DNA from: SCRA01 sp035533275
GTDB taxonomy: Bacteria; Vulcanimicrobiota; Vulcanimicrobiia; Vulcanimicrobiales; SCRA01
Length of the DNA stretch: 64,000 nucleotides
NCBI GenBank assembly: GCA_035533275.1
Contig: DATLUD010000030.1
Location: 12,487 to 76,486 of the forward strand
Direction of reading: 5' to 3'
The translations under genes were made by a program, and so were the position numbers. Numbering within the stretch: position 1 is the stretch's first letter; the number at the start of each line of letters is the position of its first letter. This document shows positions 48,660-56,855 of this stretch, piece by piece. A model generated the notes under the pieces. The model saw only the letters and a list, made by a program, of their open reading frames with translations, searched no databases and had not been told where the DNA came from.

Positions 48660-49883
48660 ATGTCCGCTATCTCGCGCGGCGGCGTTTTCGCGTCGTCTTC
48701 GTTCCGTCAATATTTCGCCGGTCAAGCCTTCTCCTACGTGGGCGACGGCATGCGCACCCTCGCGGTGCCGCTGCTGGTCTACCACCTCACGCGCTCCGCG
48801 CTCTCGACCAGCGTCTCGTTCGCCTGCGAGCTGGGGCCGTTCGCGCTCTTCGGGCTGATCGGCGGATCGCTGGCCGACCGCGTCGACCGCCGCCGGCTGA
48901 TGATCGTCTGCGACCTGTTGCGCTTCTCCGTGATGACCGCGTTCGCGCTCGCCTTCGCGGCGGGGAGACTGACGCTGCCCGAGCTCTACGGCGGGCTGGT
49001 GGCGATCTCCATCTGCGCGGCCTTCTTCCTGGGCGGGCAGGCCTCGAGCATCCCCTACCTGGTGGGAAAGTCGCGGACGACGCAGGCGATGGCCGCGCTC
49101 ATGGCCGCGGAGAACGCCACGAACATCGTGGCGCCCGTGGCGGGCGGCGCGCTCTTCAGCCTCTTCGGCCCGCTGCCGGCGCTGGCGATCAACGCCTCCA
49201 CCTACGCGTGCTCGCAGGTCTCCCTGGCGCTTGTGCCCACGCTGGGACCCGACGACCCGCACGGCCTGCCCAACCTGCGCGAGGTCGCCCACGACGTGGC
49301 GCTGGGCTTCCGCTTTCTGCGTGACGACGTGGCCATGCGCGCCGTCGCGGTCACGAGCTTCTGGCTCAACCTCTTCGGCGTCGGCGCCTATGCCGTCCTG
49401 ATCCCCTTCCTCAAACGGGACTTCGCCGCGAGCGACCGCGAGGTGGGCATCTTCCTGGGCATCGGCGCCCTCGGCGCCATCGCTGGCGCGCTCGCGGCGG
49501 GCAAGATGGAGAGCCGCTGGCCCTTCGGCAAGGCGCTCGCCGCGGCGTACCTGGTCGACGCGCTGTTCTTCGTTCCGATCGTCTTCGCGCAGAACATCTG
49601 GCTGGCGGCGATCATCTGGAGCATCGGCGGCGCCGGTGCCGCCTTCGAGGCGACGCAGATCATCGGCTGGCGGCTCCGGGTCACGCCGGACGAGATGATC
49701 GGGCGCGTCACCGGGGCCCTGCGGCTCGTCGTGCTCTGCGGGATCGTGCCGGGCGTGATCGCCTTCGGCTCCGTCGCCGACCGCTACGGGCCGCGCCTCG
49801 CGATGGCGATCGCCGCGCTGGGGTACCTGGGCATCGCGGCGAGCGCGGCGCTCGTGCCCGCCATCCGCAACGAGCGGCGGTGA
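48660..49883 (+). CDS. MFS transporter (EntS-like exporter family)
   Basis: The 407-residue protein has about twelve hydrophobic segments and the MFS loop motif GGSLADRVDRRRLMI between helices 2 and 3. The FRQYFAGQAFSYVGDGMRT start and VAPVAGGALFSLFG motif match the MFS_3/EntS-like group of drug and siderophore exporters. AGGAG precedes the ATG by 11 bases. It has its own promoter and stands between the epimerase and the acetyltransferase/DgcN pair; the substrate is unknown. Confidence 0.88.
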   Translation: MSAISRGGVFASSSFRQYFAGQAFSYVGDGMRTLAVPLLVYHLTRSALSTSVSFACELGPFALFGLIGGSLADRVDRRRLMIVCDLLRFSVMTAFALAFAAGRLTLPELYGGLVAISICAAFFLGGQASSIPYLVGKSRTTQAMAALMAAENATNIVAPVAGGALFSLFGPLPALAINASTYACSQVSLALVPTLGPDDPHGLPNLREVAHDVALGFRFLRDDVAMRAVAVTSFWLNLFGVGAYAVLIPFLKRDFAASDREVGIFLGIGALGAIAGALAAGKMESRWPFGKALAAAYLVDALFFVPIVFAQNIWLAAIIWSIGGAGAAFEATQIIGWRLRVTPDEMIGRVTGALRLVVLCGIVPGVIAFGSVADRYGPRLAMAIAALGYLGIAASAALVPAIRNERR

Positions 49884-49900
49884 GCGCGGCCGGCGAGTCG

Positions 49901-49929
49901 TTGACGCTACGCGCAGGGCGTGCTACCAT
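49901..49929 (+). promoter_or_regulatory. Candidate promoter for the GNAT-DgcN operon
   Basis: TTGACG (49901-49906) and TACCAT (49924-49929) are 17 bases apart, a good match in spacing and -35 box and a moderate one in the -10 box. The predicted transcript would have a leader of about 160 bases before the ATG at 50096. Confidence 0.55.
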
Positions 49930-50044
49930 GAGCACTCATATGTTAGGCAACCGCGTTCGCCGACCGTCCCGCTCGCAGCTCGCGCATCTCGCGCCGGGCT
50001 TCGTCGACGTTGGCTGACGGCGAAGCGGCGGTTTCGGAGATGGC

Positions 50045-50072
50045 GCGAGCGCACCGGTGACGGTGCGCTCGC
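50045..50072 (+). promoter_or_regulatory. Strong hairpin in the leader of the GNAT-DgcN operon
   Basis: GCGAGCGCACC (50045-50055) and GGTGCGCTCGC (50062-50072) are perfect 11-bp arms around a six-base loop. A short GTTTT follows before the ribosome-binding site at 50081-50090. This is terminator-like and placed in a long leader, so attenuation or a riboswitch expression platform is possible. Confidence 0.5.
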
Positions 50073-50095
50073 TGCGTTTTGAAGGAGAGGAAACC

Positions 50096-50584
50096 ATGAG
50101 CGTGGCGATGGCGGAGGGCGCGGAGCTCTTCATCGCGCGGGCGTCGCTGGTGGACGCCTACGACTTGGCCAGTCTGCGGGCGGCGAGCCTGGAGGAGATG
50201 GGCTTGCTGGAGCCGGCGGCGCGCGCGCCGTTCGTGGACCGCGCCCACCGCGAGTTCCGCCTGCTCCTGCGCGAGGAGCGGATGGCGGCATGGATGCTGG
50301 TGGCCGCCTCGCGGCCGGTGGGCTGCGCCGCGGCGCTGCTCTGGCAGCGCCTGCCCTACCCGACCTCCTCGCTTCACGCCGAGATCGCGGGAGTCTATGT
50401 GGAACCGGCCCACCGCGGCAACGGCTACGGCAGCGAGATGGTGCGGGAGGCCATCTCATGGGCCCGCGCCGCGGGCGTGCGCAAGATCGTGCTCCACCCC
50501 AGCGGCGCCGCCCGGGGCCTCTATGAGCGCATGGGCTTCGTGGACGGGAACGAGATGCGGTTGGGAGAGAACTACTCCGCGTGA
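50096..50584 (+). CDS. GNAT-family N-acetyltransferase
   Basis: The 162-residue protein has a GNAT fold: the acetyl-CoA loop motif in AEIAGVYVEPAHRGNGYGSE (quoted in part; the R-G-N-G-Y-G signature is at about 113-118) and the following helix MVREAISWARAAGVRKIVL. ATG 50096 is chosen because GGAGAGG stands five bases before it; upstream GTG 50057 lies within the leader hairpin. The last bases overlap the DgcN-like gene as GTGA. Substrate unknown. Confidence 0.9.
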   Translation: MSVAMAEGAELFIARASLVDAYDLASLRAASLEEMGLLEPAARAPFVDRAHREFRLLLREERMAAWMLVAASRPVGCAAALLWQRLPYPTSSLHAEIAGVYVEPAHRGNGYGSEMVREAISWARAAGVRKIVLHPSGAARGLYERMGFVDGNEMRLGENYSA

Positions 50585-51666
50585 CTCAGACTGCTCGACG
50601 CTACATCGCCTACGCTCCCGGGGCCTTCGCCACGCGCCGCGCCAAGACAGCCCACGGCGTGATCGCCTACGGGCGCGACGCCGTGGTCGCCGTGGTGGAC
50701 CCCTCGCTCGCGGGACGGACCGTGCGCGATGTCCTGCCGCACCTCTACAACGACGCGCCCATCGTGGCCACGCTGGAGGCTGCGCTCGCGTTCCATCCCA
50801 CCTCGCTCCTGCTCGGCACCGCGCCGCAAGGCGGGGCACTCCCGCCCGAGTGGCGCGCCGACGTGCTGCGCGCCATCTCCGCGCGGCTGGAGATCGTGAG
50901 CGGCCTCCACGACTTCCTCAACGACGACACGCAGTTCGTCGCCGCCGCGCAGCGCAGCGGGGCCGCGCTCTGGGACGTGCGCAGGCCCCCCGAGGTCCCG
51001 CTCTTCTCCGGCGCCGCGTGGAGCGCGCCCCAGCACGTCTCGCTCTTCGTGGGCAGCGACTGCGCCGTCGGCAAGATGACCGCCGCGCTCGAGCTCAACC
51101 GCGCCGCCGTCGCGGCGGGGCGCCGCTCGGAGTTCCTGGCCACGGGGCAGACGGGCATCATGATCGCGGGCAAGGGCATCGCCGTCGACCGCGTGATCTC
51201 CGACTTCGTCTCCGGCGCCACGGAGCAGCTCGTGGTCACCGCGGACCCGCAGTCCGAGCTGCTCTTCGTGGAGGGCCAAGGCTCCGTCAACCATCCGGCC
51301 TACGCGCAGGTCACGATGGGCCTGCTCTACGGCAGCGGCGCCGACTCGCTCATCCTCTGCCACGCCGCCGCGCGCGAGGAGATCGAGACCTTCGGCACGC
51401 CGATCCTGGCGCTGGAGGAGCTGGTTGGCATCTACGAGCGCCTCTGCGACACGGTGAAGCCCGCGCGCGTGGTCGGCATCTGCCTGAACACGCTGGGCCT
51501 CGACGACGCCGCCGCGCGCCGCGCCATCGGCGACGCCGAGCGCGAGACGGGCCTCCCCGCCGACGACGTGGTGCGCTTCGGACCGCAACGCCTCTACGAG
51601 CGGATGGCGCCGCGCCTGCAAGGCAAGACGCAGCCGCTGGGCTCGCGGGCGTCATCGGCGCGATGA
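50581..51666 (+). CDS. DUF1611 protein (DgcN-like)
   Basis: The 361-residue protein matches DUF1611: a Rossmann-like N-terminal domain and a P-loop GSDCAVGKMT at 158-167. It also has FLATGQTGIMIAGKGIAVDR, FVEGQGSVNHPAYA and VVGICLNTLGL. A member of this family, DgcN, acetylates D-glutamate so that the DgcA racemase can convert it to the L form. A DgcA-like epimerase is encoded nearby, so a D-amino-acid pathway is a good hypothesis. GTG 50581 overlaps the GNAT stop. Confidence 0.87.
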   Translation: MTQTARRYIAYAPGAFATRRAKTAHGVIAYGRDAVVAVVDPSLAGRTVRDVLPHLYNDAPIVATLEAALAFHPTSLLLGTAPQGGALPPEWRADVLRAISARLEIVSGLHDFLNDDTQFVAAAQRSGAALWDVRRPPEVPLFSGAAWSAPQHVSLFVGSDCAVGKMTAALELNRAAVAAGRRSEFLATGQTGIMIAGKGIAVDRVISDFVSGATEQLVVTADPQSELLFVEGQGSVNHPAYAQVTMGLLYGSGADSLILCHAAAREEIETFGTPILALEELVGIYERLCDTVKPARVVGICLNTLGLDDAAARRAIGDAERETGLPADDVVRFGPQRLYERMAPRLQGKTQPLGSRASSAR

Positions 51667-51705
51667 GCACGGAGACGCACCTCCGCGCCGCGCTGGCGTA
51701 ACGCC

Positions 51706-52638
51706 GTGGGACGCTTCTCCTCGCTCTTCCCCGTCTCGTGGTCGGAGGACGGCGTCTCGCCGGAGCTGGCGCTCCACGGCGCGCGCAGCGCCGTGCCCAC
51801 GTGGAACGCCGCGGCCGAGGCCGCCTTCGCGCTCGACGTGCGCGCCCGCGACGCCGGCGCGTGGACGCCCTGGGTTCCGTTGGCCGAATGGTCGCCGGCG
51901 CGGCGTCAATCGCTCAACGGGCGAGCCCCGGGCATCGCGATCGAGACCGACACCGTGCTCCTCGACGTTCCCGGCGACGCTCTGCAGCTGCGCGTTCGCG
52001 ACGGCGATCCGGCCGCCGTGCGCGCCGTGGCCGTCGCCGCGCCGCGCGCGGGCGCCTACGCGGCGAGCGCGCAGCCCGACGAGCACTCCGTGGATCTGAT
52101 CGTTCCCGAGCGCACGCAATACGCGGTGGACGGCGAGCGCGGCTGGTGCAGCCCCACCTCGCTCGCCATGCTGATGGCCTACTACGGGCGGCGCTACGAG
52201 CGCGCCGACTGGGTGCTGGACGTCGAGCGCGTGGCCGCCGGCGTCTACGACGCGCGCTACGGAGGCACGGGCAACTGGGCCTTCAACATGGCTTTCGCGG
52301 GAACGCTGGGGTTCACGGCGTTCGCGGCCTACCTCGACCACTTCGAGCAGGCGCGGCGCTTTCTGCGTCAAGCGATGCCGCTGGCGATCTCGTTCTCCTG
52401 GCGCGCGGGCGAGCTCGACGACGCGCCGGTGGAGCACACCGACGGCCACCTGGCCGTCCTGCGCGGCATGACCTCACACGGCGATCCCATCCTCAACGAC
52501 CCCGCGCATGATGCGATCCGCCACGTCTATCCGCGCGCTCAGCTCGAGCGCTGCTGGATCGAAGGCTCCGGCGGCCTGGCGTATGTGGTGGTTCCGCACG
52601 AGCTGGCGCACGCCGCCGTCGACATCCTGGCGCCGTGA
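51706..52638 (+). CDS. C39-like (papain-fold) peptidase family protein
   Basis: The 310-residue protein has a beta-rich N-terminal half and a papain-like domain with Cys148 (WCSPTSLAMLM), His248 (TDGHLAVLRG) and Asp265 (ILNDPAHD). This is the pattern of C39-like peptidases and related proteins. No signal peptide is visible, so it may act in the cytoplasm or the start may be further upstream. GTG 51706 is the start, and its stop overlaps the TrmL gene. Confidence 0.8.
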   Translation: MGRFSSLFPVSWSEDGVSPELALHGARSAVPTWNAAAEAAFALDVRARDAGAWTPWVPLAEWSPARRQSLNGRAPGIAIETDTVLLDVPGDALQLRVRDGDPAAVRAVAVAAPRAGAYAASAQPDEHSVDLIVPERTQYAVDGERGWCSPTSLAMLMAYYGRRYERADWVLDVERVAAGVYDARYGGTGNWAFNMAFAGTLGFTAFAAYLDHFEQARRFLRQAMPLAISFSWRAGELDDAPVEHTDGHLAVLRGMTSHGDPILNDPAHDAIRHVYPRAQLERCWIEGSGGLAYVVVPHELAHAAVDILAP

Positions 52639-53156
52639 GCTCCACCCAGCCGCAAGCGCGCATCACCGCGTGGGAGGGCGTGGCCGACGCGCCGCTCCAC
52701 CTGGTGCTCGTGGCGCCCGCCATCCCTCCCAACACCGGCAACGTCTCGCGCCTCTGCGCCGCCACGGGCTGCGCCCTCCACCTGGTGGAGCCGCTGGGCT
52801 TCTCCATCAACGACCGCGCCCTCAAGCGCGCGGGTCTGGACTACTGGGAGCACGTGCGCCTGGTGCTCCATCGCTCGCTCGACGAATTCTTGGCCGTCAT
52901 GCCGCGCGAGCGCCTCTGGCTCTTCGCGCCGCGCGCCGCGCGGCGGTACGACCAGGTGCCCTATCACCGCGGCGACGCGCTGGTCTTCGGCACCGAGGTG
53001 ATGGGCCTCCCGGCGGCACTGCTGGAGGCGATGCCCGAGCGCACGGTGCGCATCCCCATGAAGCCGGGAACCGTGCGCAGCATCAACCTCTCCACGAGCG
53101 TGGGCATCGCCGCCTTCGAGGCGCTGCGCGCGCTCGACTTTCCAGGGCTGACGTGA
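52635..53156 (+). CDS. trmL: tRNA (cytidine/uridine-34 2'-O)-methyltransferase TrmL
   Basis: The 173-residue protein is a SPOUT methyltransferase. Evidence: HLVLVAPAIPPNTGNVSRLC, FGTEVMGLPAALLE and IPMKPGTVRSINLSTSVGIA, the knot that binds S-adenosylmethionine. It methylates the wobble ribose of tRNA-Leu isoacceptors in E. coli. GTG 52635 overlaps the previous stop as GTGA and its own stop overlaps the next gene likewise. Confidence 0.93.
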   Translation: MSSTQPQARITAWEGVADAPLHLVLVAPAIPPNTGNVSRLCAATGCALHLVEPLGFSINDRALKRAGLDYWEHVRLVLHRSLDEFLAVMPRERLWLFAPRAARRYDQVPYHRGDALVFGTEVMGLPAALLEAMPERTVRIPMKPGTVRSINLSTSVGIAAFEALRALDFPGLT

Positions 53157-53875
53157 GCCGCGCCCCCACCAAGGCCGACGCCCGCGCCGTCTTCGAGCGC
53201 AACGCCCAGCGCGCCATCGCCTGTCATCGCTGCCCCGAGCTGCGCGCCTACATCGCGCAGGTCGCGCGCGAGAAGAAGCGCGCCTATCGCGACGAGGTCT
53301 ACTGGGGCAAGCCGGTGCCGGCGTTCGGCGACCCCCAGGCGCGCCTGCTGATCGTGGGTCTGGCGCCCGGGGCGCACGGCTCCAACCGCACGGGGCGCAT
53401 GTTCACGGGCGATCAGTCGGGGCGGTGGCTCTTTCGCGCGCTCCACCGCGCGGGCTTCGCGAGTCAGGAGACCTGGCAGCGCCCCGACGACGGCCTGCGC
53501 CTGACCGGCTGCACGATCACGGCGGCCCTGCGCTGCGCGCCCCCGGGCAACAAGCCGACGCCCAAGCAGCTCCAGAACTGCACCGTCCACCTCGCCGCCG
53601 ACTTCGAGCTCTTCGAGCCGCGCCTGCGCGCGATCGTCTCGCTGGGGGCCATCGGCCACCGCGCGGCGGTGAAGATGCTGGAGGAGCGCGGCTGGCTCTT
53701 CGAGCACCGCCCCGTCTTCGCGCACGGCGCCGAGCACGTGGCCGTGCGCGACGGGCGCGAGCTGCGCGTGCTCTGCACCTACCACCCCTCGCAGCAGAAC
53801 ACCAACACCGGCGTGCTCAGCGAGGCGATGTTCGACGCCGTCTGGTCCCGCGCGCGGGAGATCGTCGAAAGCTAG
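53153..53875 (+). CDS. udgB: Family-5 uracil-DNA glycosylase (UdgB)
   Basis: The 240-residue DNA repair enzyme has the family-5 active-site motif GLAPGAHGSNRTGRMFTGD (no catalytic Asp/Asn at the family-1 position) and the C-terminal TYHPSQQNTNTG motif. Cys24 and Cys27 (CHRCP), together with GCTITAALRCAPPGNKPTP and NC, form the [4Fe-4S] ligand set of families 4 and 5. It removes uracil and deaminated bases. GTG 53153 overlaps the trmL stop. Confidence 0.93.
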   Translation: MSRAPTKADARAVFERNAQRAIACHRCPELRAYIAQVAREKKRAYRDEVYWGKPVPAFGDPQARLLIVGLAPGAHGSNRTGRMFTGDQSGRWLFRALHRAGFASQETWQRPDDGLRLTGCTITAALRCAPPGNKPTPKQLQNCTVHLAADFELFEPRLRAIVSLGAIGHRAAVKMLEERGWLFEHRPVFAHGAEHVAVRDGRELRVLCTYHPSQQNTNTGVLSEAMFDAVWSRAREIVES

Positions 53876-53895
53876 ACGCCAAGCCTTCGGCTTCG

Positions 53896-54162
53896 CTAGC
53901 TCTTGGGGAAGGCGCCCTTCTGCATCAGCCCGAGCGCGAAGAGCACCAGCATGACCGCGATGGCGACGAACGAGGGGATCGTCAGACCGTAGTGCCGCAG
54001 GACGAGACTCACCACGCCCACGGCGAAGGCGGCCGCCGAGAAGTAGCCGCGGCGCGCCAGGCCCGGCGCGCGCGCGCGCAGCGCCGTCGCGACGTAGACG
54101 TTGAGCGCCCCCGCCGCCACGAAGACGACGATCAGGATCGCGAAGACGACGTTGGGGTTCAC
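53896..54162 (-). CDS. Small membrane protein downstream of aspS
   Basis: The 88-residue protein has three hydrophobic stretches (VVFAILIVVFVAAGALNVYV, YFSAAAFAVGVVSLVLRHYG, FVAIAVMLVLFALGLM). I recognise no family. ATG 54162 overlaps the aspS stop as ATGA, so it is translated with aspS. It converges on udgB; the 20-base gap between them holds AAGCC and GGCTT arms that could serve as a small shared terminator. Confidence 0.7.
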   Translation of the reverse strand: MNPNVVFAILIVVFVAAGALNVYVATALRARAPGLARRGYFSAAAFAVGVVSLVLRHYGLTIPSFVAIAVMLVLFALGLMQKGAFPKS

Positions 54163-55919
54163 GACGGCTCACCCACGATGCGGATGCCCAGCTCGTCGAG
54201 GTTGGCCTTGGGCACGCGGCTGGGCGCCTCGAGCATGAGATCGCGCCCCTGCTGGTTCTTGGGGAACGCGATCACGTCGCGGATGGAGCTCTCGCCCACC
54301 ATGATCTGCACGATGCGGTCGACGCCCAGCGCCATGCCGCCCATCGGGGGCACGCCGTAGCGGAAGGCCTCGAGCAGGAAGCCGAAACGCTCCTGGATCT
54401 CCTCGTCCTGCATCCCCAACGCGTGGAAGACGCGCGCCTGGAGCTCCGGCGTGGTGATGCGGATCGATCCCGAGCCCAGCTCCACGCCGTTGAGCACCAT
54501 GTCGTAGTGCAGTGCGCGCGCGCTGCCGGGATCGCGCTCCATCAGGTCCTCGTGGCCCGGCGCAGGCGAGGTGAACGGATGGTGCGTGAAGGTCCAGCGC
54601 CCCGTCTCCTCGTCCAGCTCGAAGAGCGGGAAATCGTAGACCCAGCAGAACGCGAAGCTCTCGGCATCGCGCAGGCCCGCCCGATCGGCCACGTCGAGGC
54701 GCAGCTTGCCGGCCACGCCCTGCGCGGTGGCCGTCTTGTCGGCCACGATCAAGATGGCATCGCCCGTCTGCGCCTCCGTCGCGGCGCGCAGCTTGGCCAG
54801 CGTCTCGTCGTCCAGGAATTTCGCCATCGGCGACTTGGTGCCGTCGGCGGCCAGCGCGATCCACACGAGGCCCTTGGCTCCGTGCTCCTTGGCGCGCTCC
54901 ACCATCGCGTCGAACTCGCGGCGCGAGCTGGCCGCACCGCCCGGCCAGCGCACCGCGATCACCGAGCCGCCGCTCTCGAGCGCCCCCTTGAAGACGGCGA
55001 ACTCCGTGTGCGCGAAGATCCCGCCGATGTCGGCCAGCTCCAGGCCGAAGCGCAGGTCGGGCTTGTCGCTGCCGAAGCGGCGCATCGCCTCGGCGAACGT
55101 CAAACGGGGGAACGGCTTGGCCAGCGTGACGCCGAGCGTCTTCTCGAACGTCTCGATCATCATGCTCTCCATGACCCGCATGACGTCTTCCTGCTCGACG
55201 AACGACATCTCGACGTCGATCTGCGTGAACTCCGGCTGCCGATCCGAGCGCGAGTCCTCGTCGCGGAAGCAGCGCGCGATCTGCATGTAGCGCCCGAGAC
55301 CGGAGACCATCGCGAGCTGCTTGAGGATCTGCGGCGACTGCGGCAGCGCATAGAACGAGCCGCGCGTCAGGCGCGAGGGCACCAGATAGTCGCGTGCCCC
55401 TTCCGGCGTGGGCTTGATGAGGATGGGCGTCTCGATCTCCAGGAAGTCCTGCGCGTCGAAGTAGTCGCGTACCGCCTTGAGGAACTTGTGGCGGATCGTC
55501 AGGTTGCGCACCAGGCGGGGGCGGCGCAGGTCGAGATAGCGGTACTTCAGGCGCAGGCCCTCGTCCACGTCCTCGTCCAGGTTGACGGGGAAGGGCGGCG
55601 TCTCGCTGCGCGAGAGCACCAGCACCTCCAGCGCCTCCACCTCCACCTCGCCCGTGCGGAGTTTGGGATTCTCCGTGCCGGCGGGGCGGGCGCGCACGGG
55701 GCCGCGCACGCGCACCACGTCCTCGTGTCGCAGCGTGTGCGCCTCCTGGAACGCCGGCGCCTGCTCGGGATCGAAGACCACCTGGGTCAGTCCTTCGCGA
55801 TCGCGCAGGTCGATGAAGACCAGCCCGCCATGGTCGCGGCGGCGGTTGACCCAGCCGTGCAGCTCCACCTGCCGTCCGATATCGCTCCGGGCAATGCTCC
55901 CGCAGCCGATGCGCTGCAT
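54159..55919 (-). CDS. aspS: Aspartyl-tRNA synthetase, bacterial type
   Basis: The 586 residues follow the bacterial AspRS plan: an N-terminal OB fold (VELHGWVNRRRDHGGLVFID), class II motif 1 in the region FLEIETPILIKPTPEGARD, motif 2 CFRDEDSRSDRQPEFTQIDVE, quoted in part, the bacterial GAD insertion (about 280-420), and motif 3 GGMALGVDRIV. ATG 55919 starts 5 bases after the GT2 stop. Whether it also charges tRNA-Asn cannot be told by eye. Confidence 0.96.
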   Translation of the reverse strand: MQRIGCGSIARSDIGRQVELHGWVNRRRDHGGLVFIDLRDREGLTQVVFDPEQAPAFQEAHTLRHEDVVRVRGPVRARPAGTENPKLRTGEVEVEALEVLVLSRSETPPFPVNLDEDVDEGLRLKYRYLDLRRPRLVRNLTIRHKFLKAVRDYFDAQDFLEIETPILIKPTPEGARDYLVPSRLTRGSFYALPQSPQILKQLAMVSGLGRYMQIARCFRDEDSRSDRQPEFTQIDVEMSFVEQEDVMRVMESMMIETFEKTLGVTLAKPFPRLTFAEAMRRFGSDKPDLRFGLELADIGGIFAHTEFAVFKGALESGGSVIAVRWPGGAASSRREFDAMVERAKEHGAKGLVWIALAADGTKSPMAKFLDDETLAKLRAATEAQTGDAILIVADKTATAQGVAGKLRLDVADRAGLRDAESFAFCWVYDFPLFELDEETGRWTFTHHPFTSPAPGHEDLMERDPGSARALHYDMVLNGVELGSGSIRITTPELQARVFHALGMQDEEIQERFGFLLEAFRYGVPPMGGMALGVDRIVQIMVGESSIRDVIAFPKNQQGRDLMLEAPSRVPKANLDELGIRIVGEPS

Positions 55920-55924
55920 CTCGA

Positions 55925-56854
55925 TCACTTCACTCCTTGGCTCTCGGCGGACGCGAGCGCGCGCTTGATGCCGCTCACGTAGTGGTACTGATAGACGATC
56001 TGGCGCGCGATGTGCGGCCACGAGTTCTTCGGGCCGCCGCTGCGCCCCGCGCGCTCCAGCTTCTGGTAGACGGCGGGCGCCTTGCCCAGCAGAGCATGCA
56101 GCCAGAGCGAGACGGGCGTCATGCCCAGGTTCATCTGCACGCGCGGGTCGGGATGCTTGCGGTAAAAACGCACCGTGGAGCGTCCAGCCAGCTCCATGCG
56201 TCCCTTCTGCTCGTCGTAGCCCACCGGGTGCCAGTGGTAGTTGACGGCCCGCGGCTCGTAGACGATGGTGACGCCGGCCTGCTGCAAGCGATAGCCCAGC
56301 TCCAGATCCTCGTGGCCGTAGCCCGTGAAGTCCTCGTCGAACATGCCGACCGCTTCGAGATCAGCCTTGCGCACGGATGCGTTCCCGGTCAGAAAGTAGA
56401 GCCACGAGAGCTGCTTGCGGCTCGAAGGGTGCAACGGCTTGCGCGCCTCCGTATCGCTCGATTGCGCGAGGTACTCGGCGAACGAGCTCACCTGCAGCTC
56501 CATGCCCACCACCGCCACGCGCTCACGGTCCTTGTGGTGCTCCCAGTGGCGCGAGAGCAGGTCCGGCGAGGCGATGATGTCGGCGTCCGTGAAGAGCACC
56601 ACCGCACCGCGCGCCGCGCGGATGCCCGCGTTGCGCGCTCCGGCGCGTCCCGTGTACGGCCCCGGCACGTGGCGCAGGCGCTCGTCGCGGTCCGAGATCT
56701 CGGCCAGGTACTCCGCCGTGCCGTCGTTGGAGTTGGAGTCCGCCACCACGATCTCGTAGCGGTCCGCGGAGATGTCTTGGCGCAGCAGCGCGGGGATCAC
56801 GTGCCGTAGCGTGTCGATGCGGTTGTAGGTCGGAATGACGACCGAGATGTCCAT
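55925..56854 (-). CDS. Family-2 glycosyltransferase
   Basis: The 309-residue GT-A enzyme starts DISVVIPTYNRIDTLRHVIP. It has the nucleotide-binding DSNSNDGT, the DAD-like metal site FTDADIIA and the C-terminal acid GYGHEDLELGYRLQQAG. There is no membrane helix, so it is a soluble or peripheral transferase. It sits in a run of three glycosyltransferases between csaA and aspS. Confidence 0.9.
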   Translation of the reverse strand: MDISVVIPTYNRIDTLRHVIPALLRQDISADRYEIVVADSNSNDGTAEYLAEISDRDERLRHVPGPYTGRAGARNAGIRAARGAVVLFTDADIIASPDLLSRHWEHHKDRERVAVVGMELQVSSFAEYLAQSSDTEARKPLHPSSRKQLSWLYFLTGNASVRKADLEAVGMFDEDFTGYGHEDLELGYRLQQAGVTIVYEPRAVNYHWHPVGYDEQKGRMELAGRSTVRFYRKHPDPRVQMNLGMTPVSLWLHALLGKAPAVYQKLERAGRSGGPKNSWPHIARQIVYQYHYVSGIKRALASAESQGVK

Positions 56855-56855
56855 G

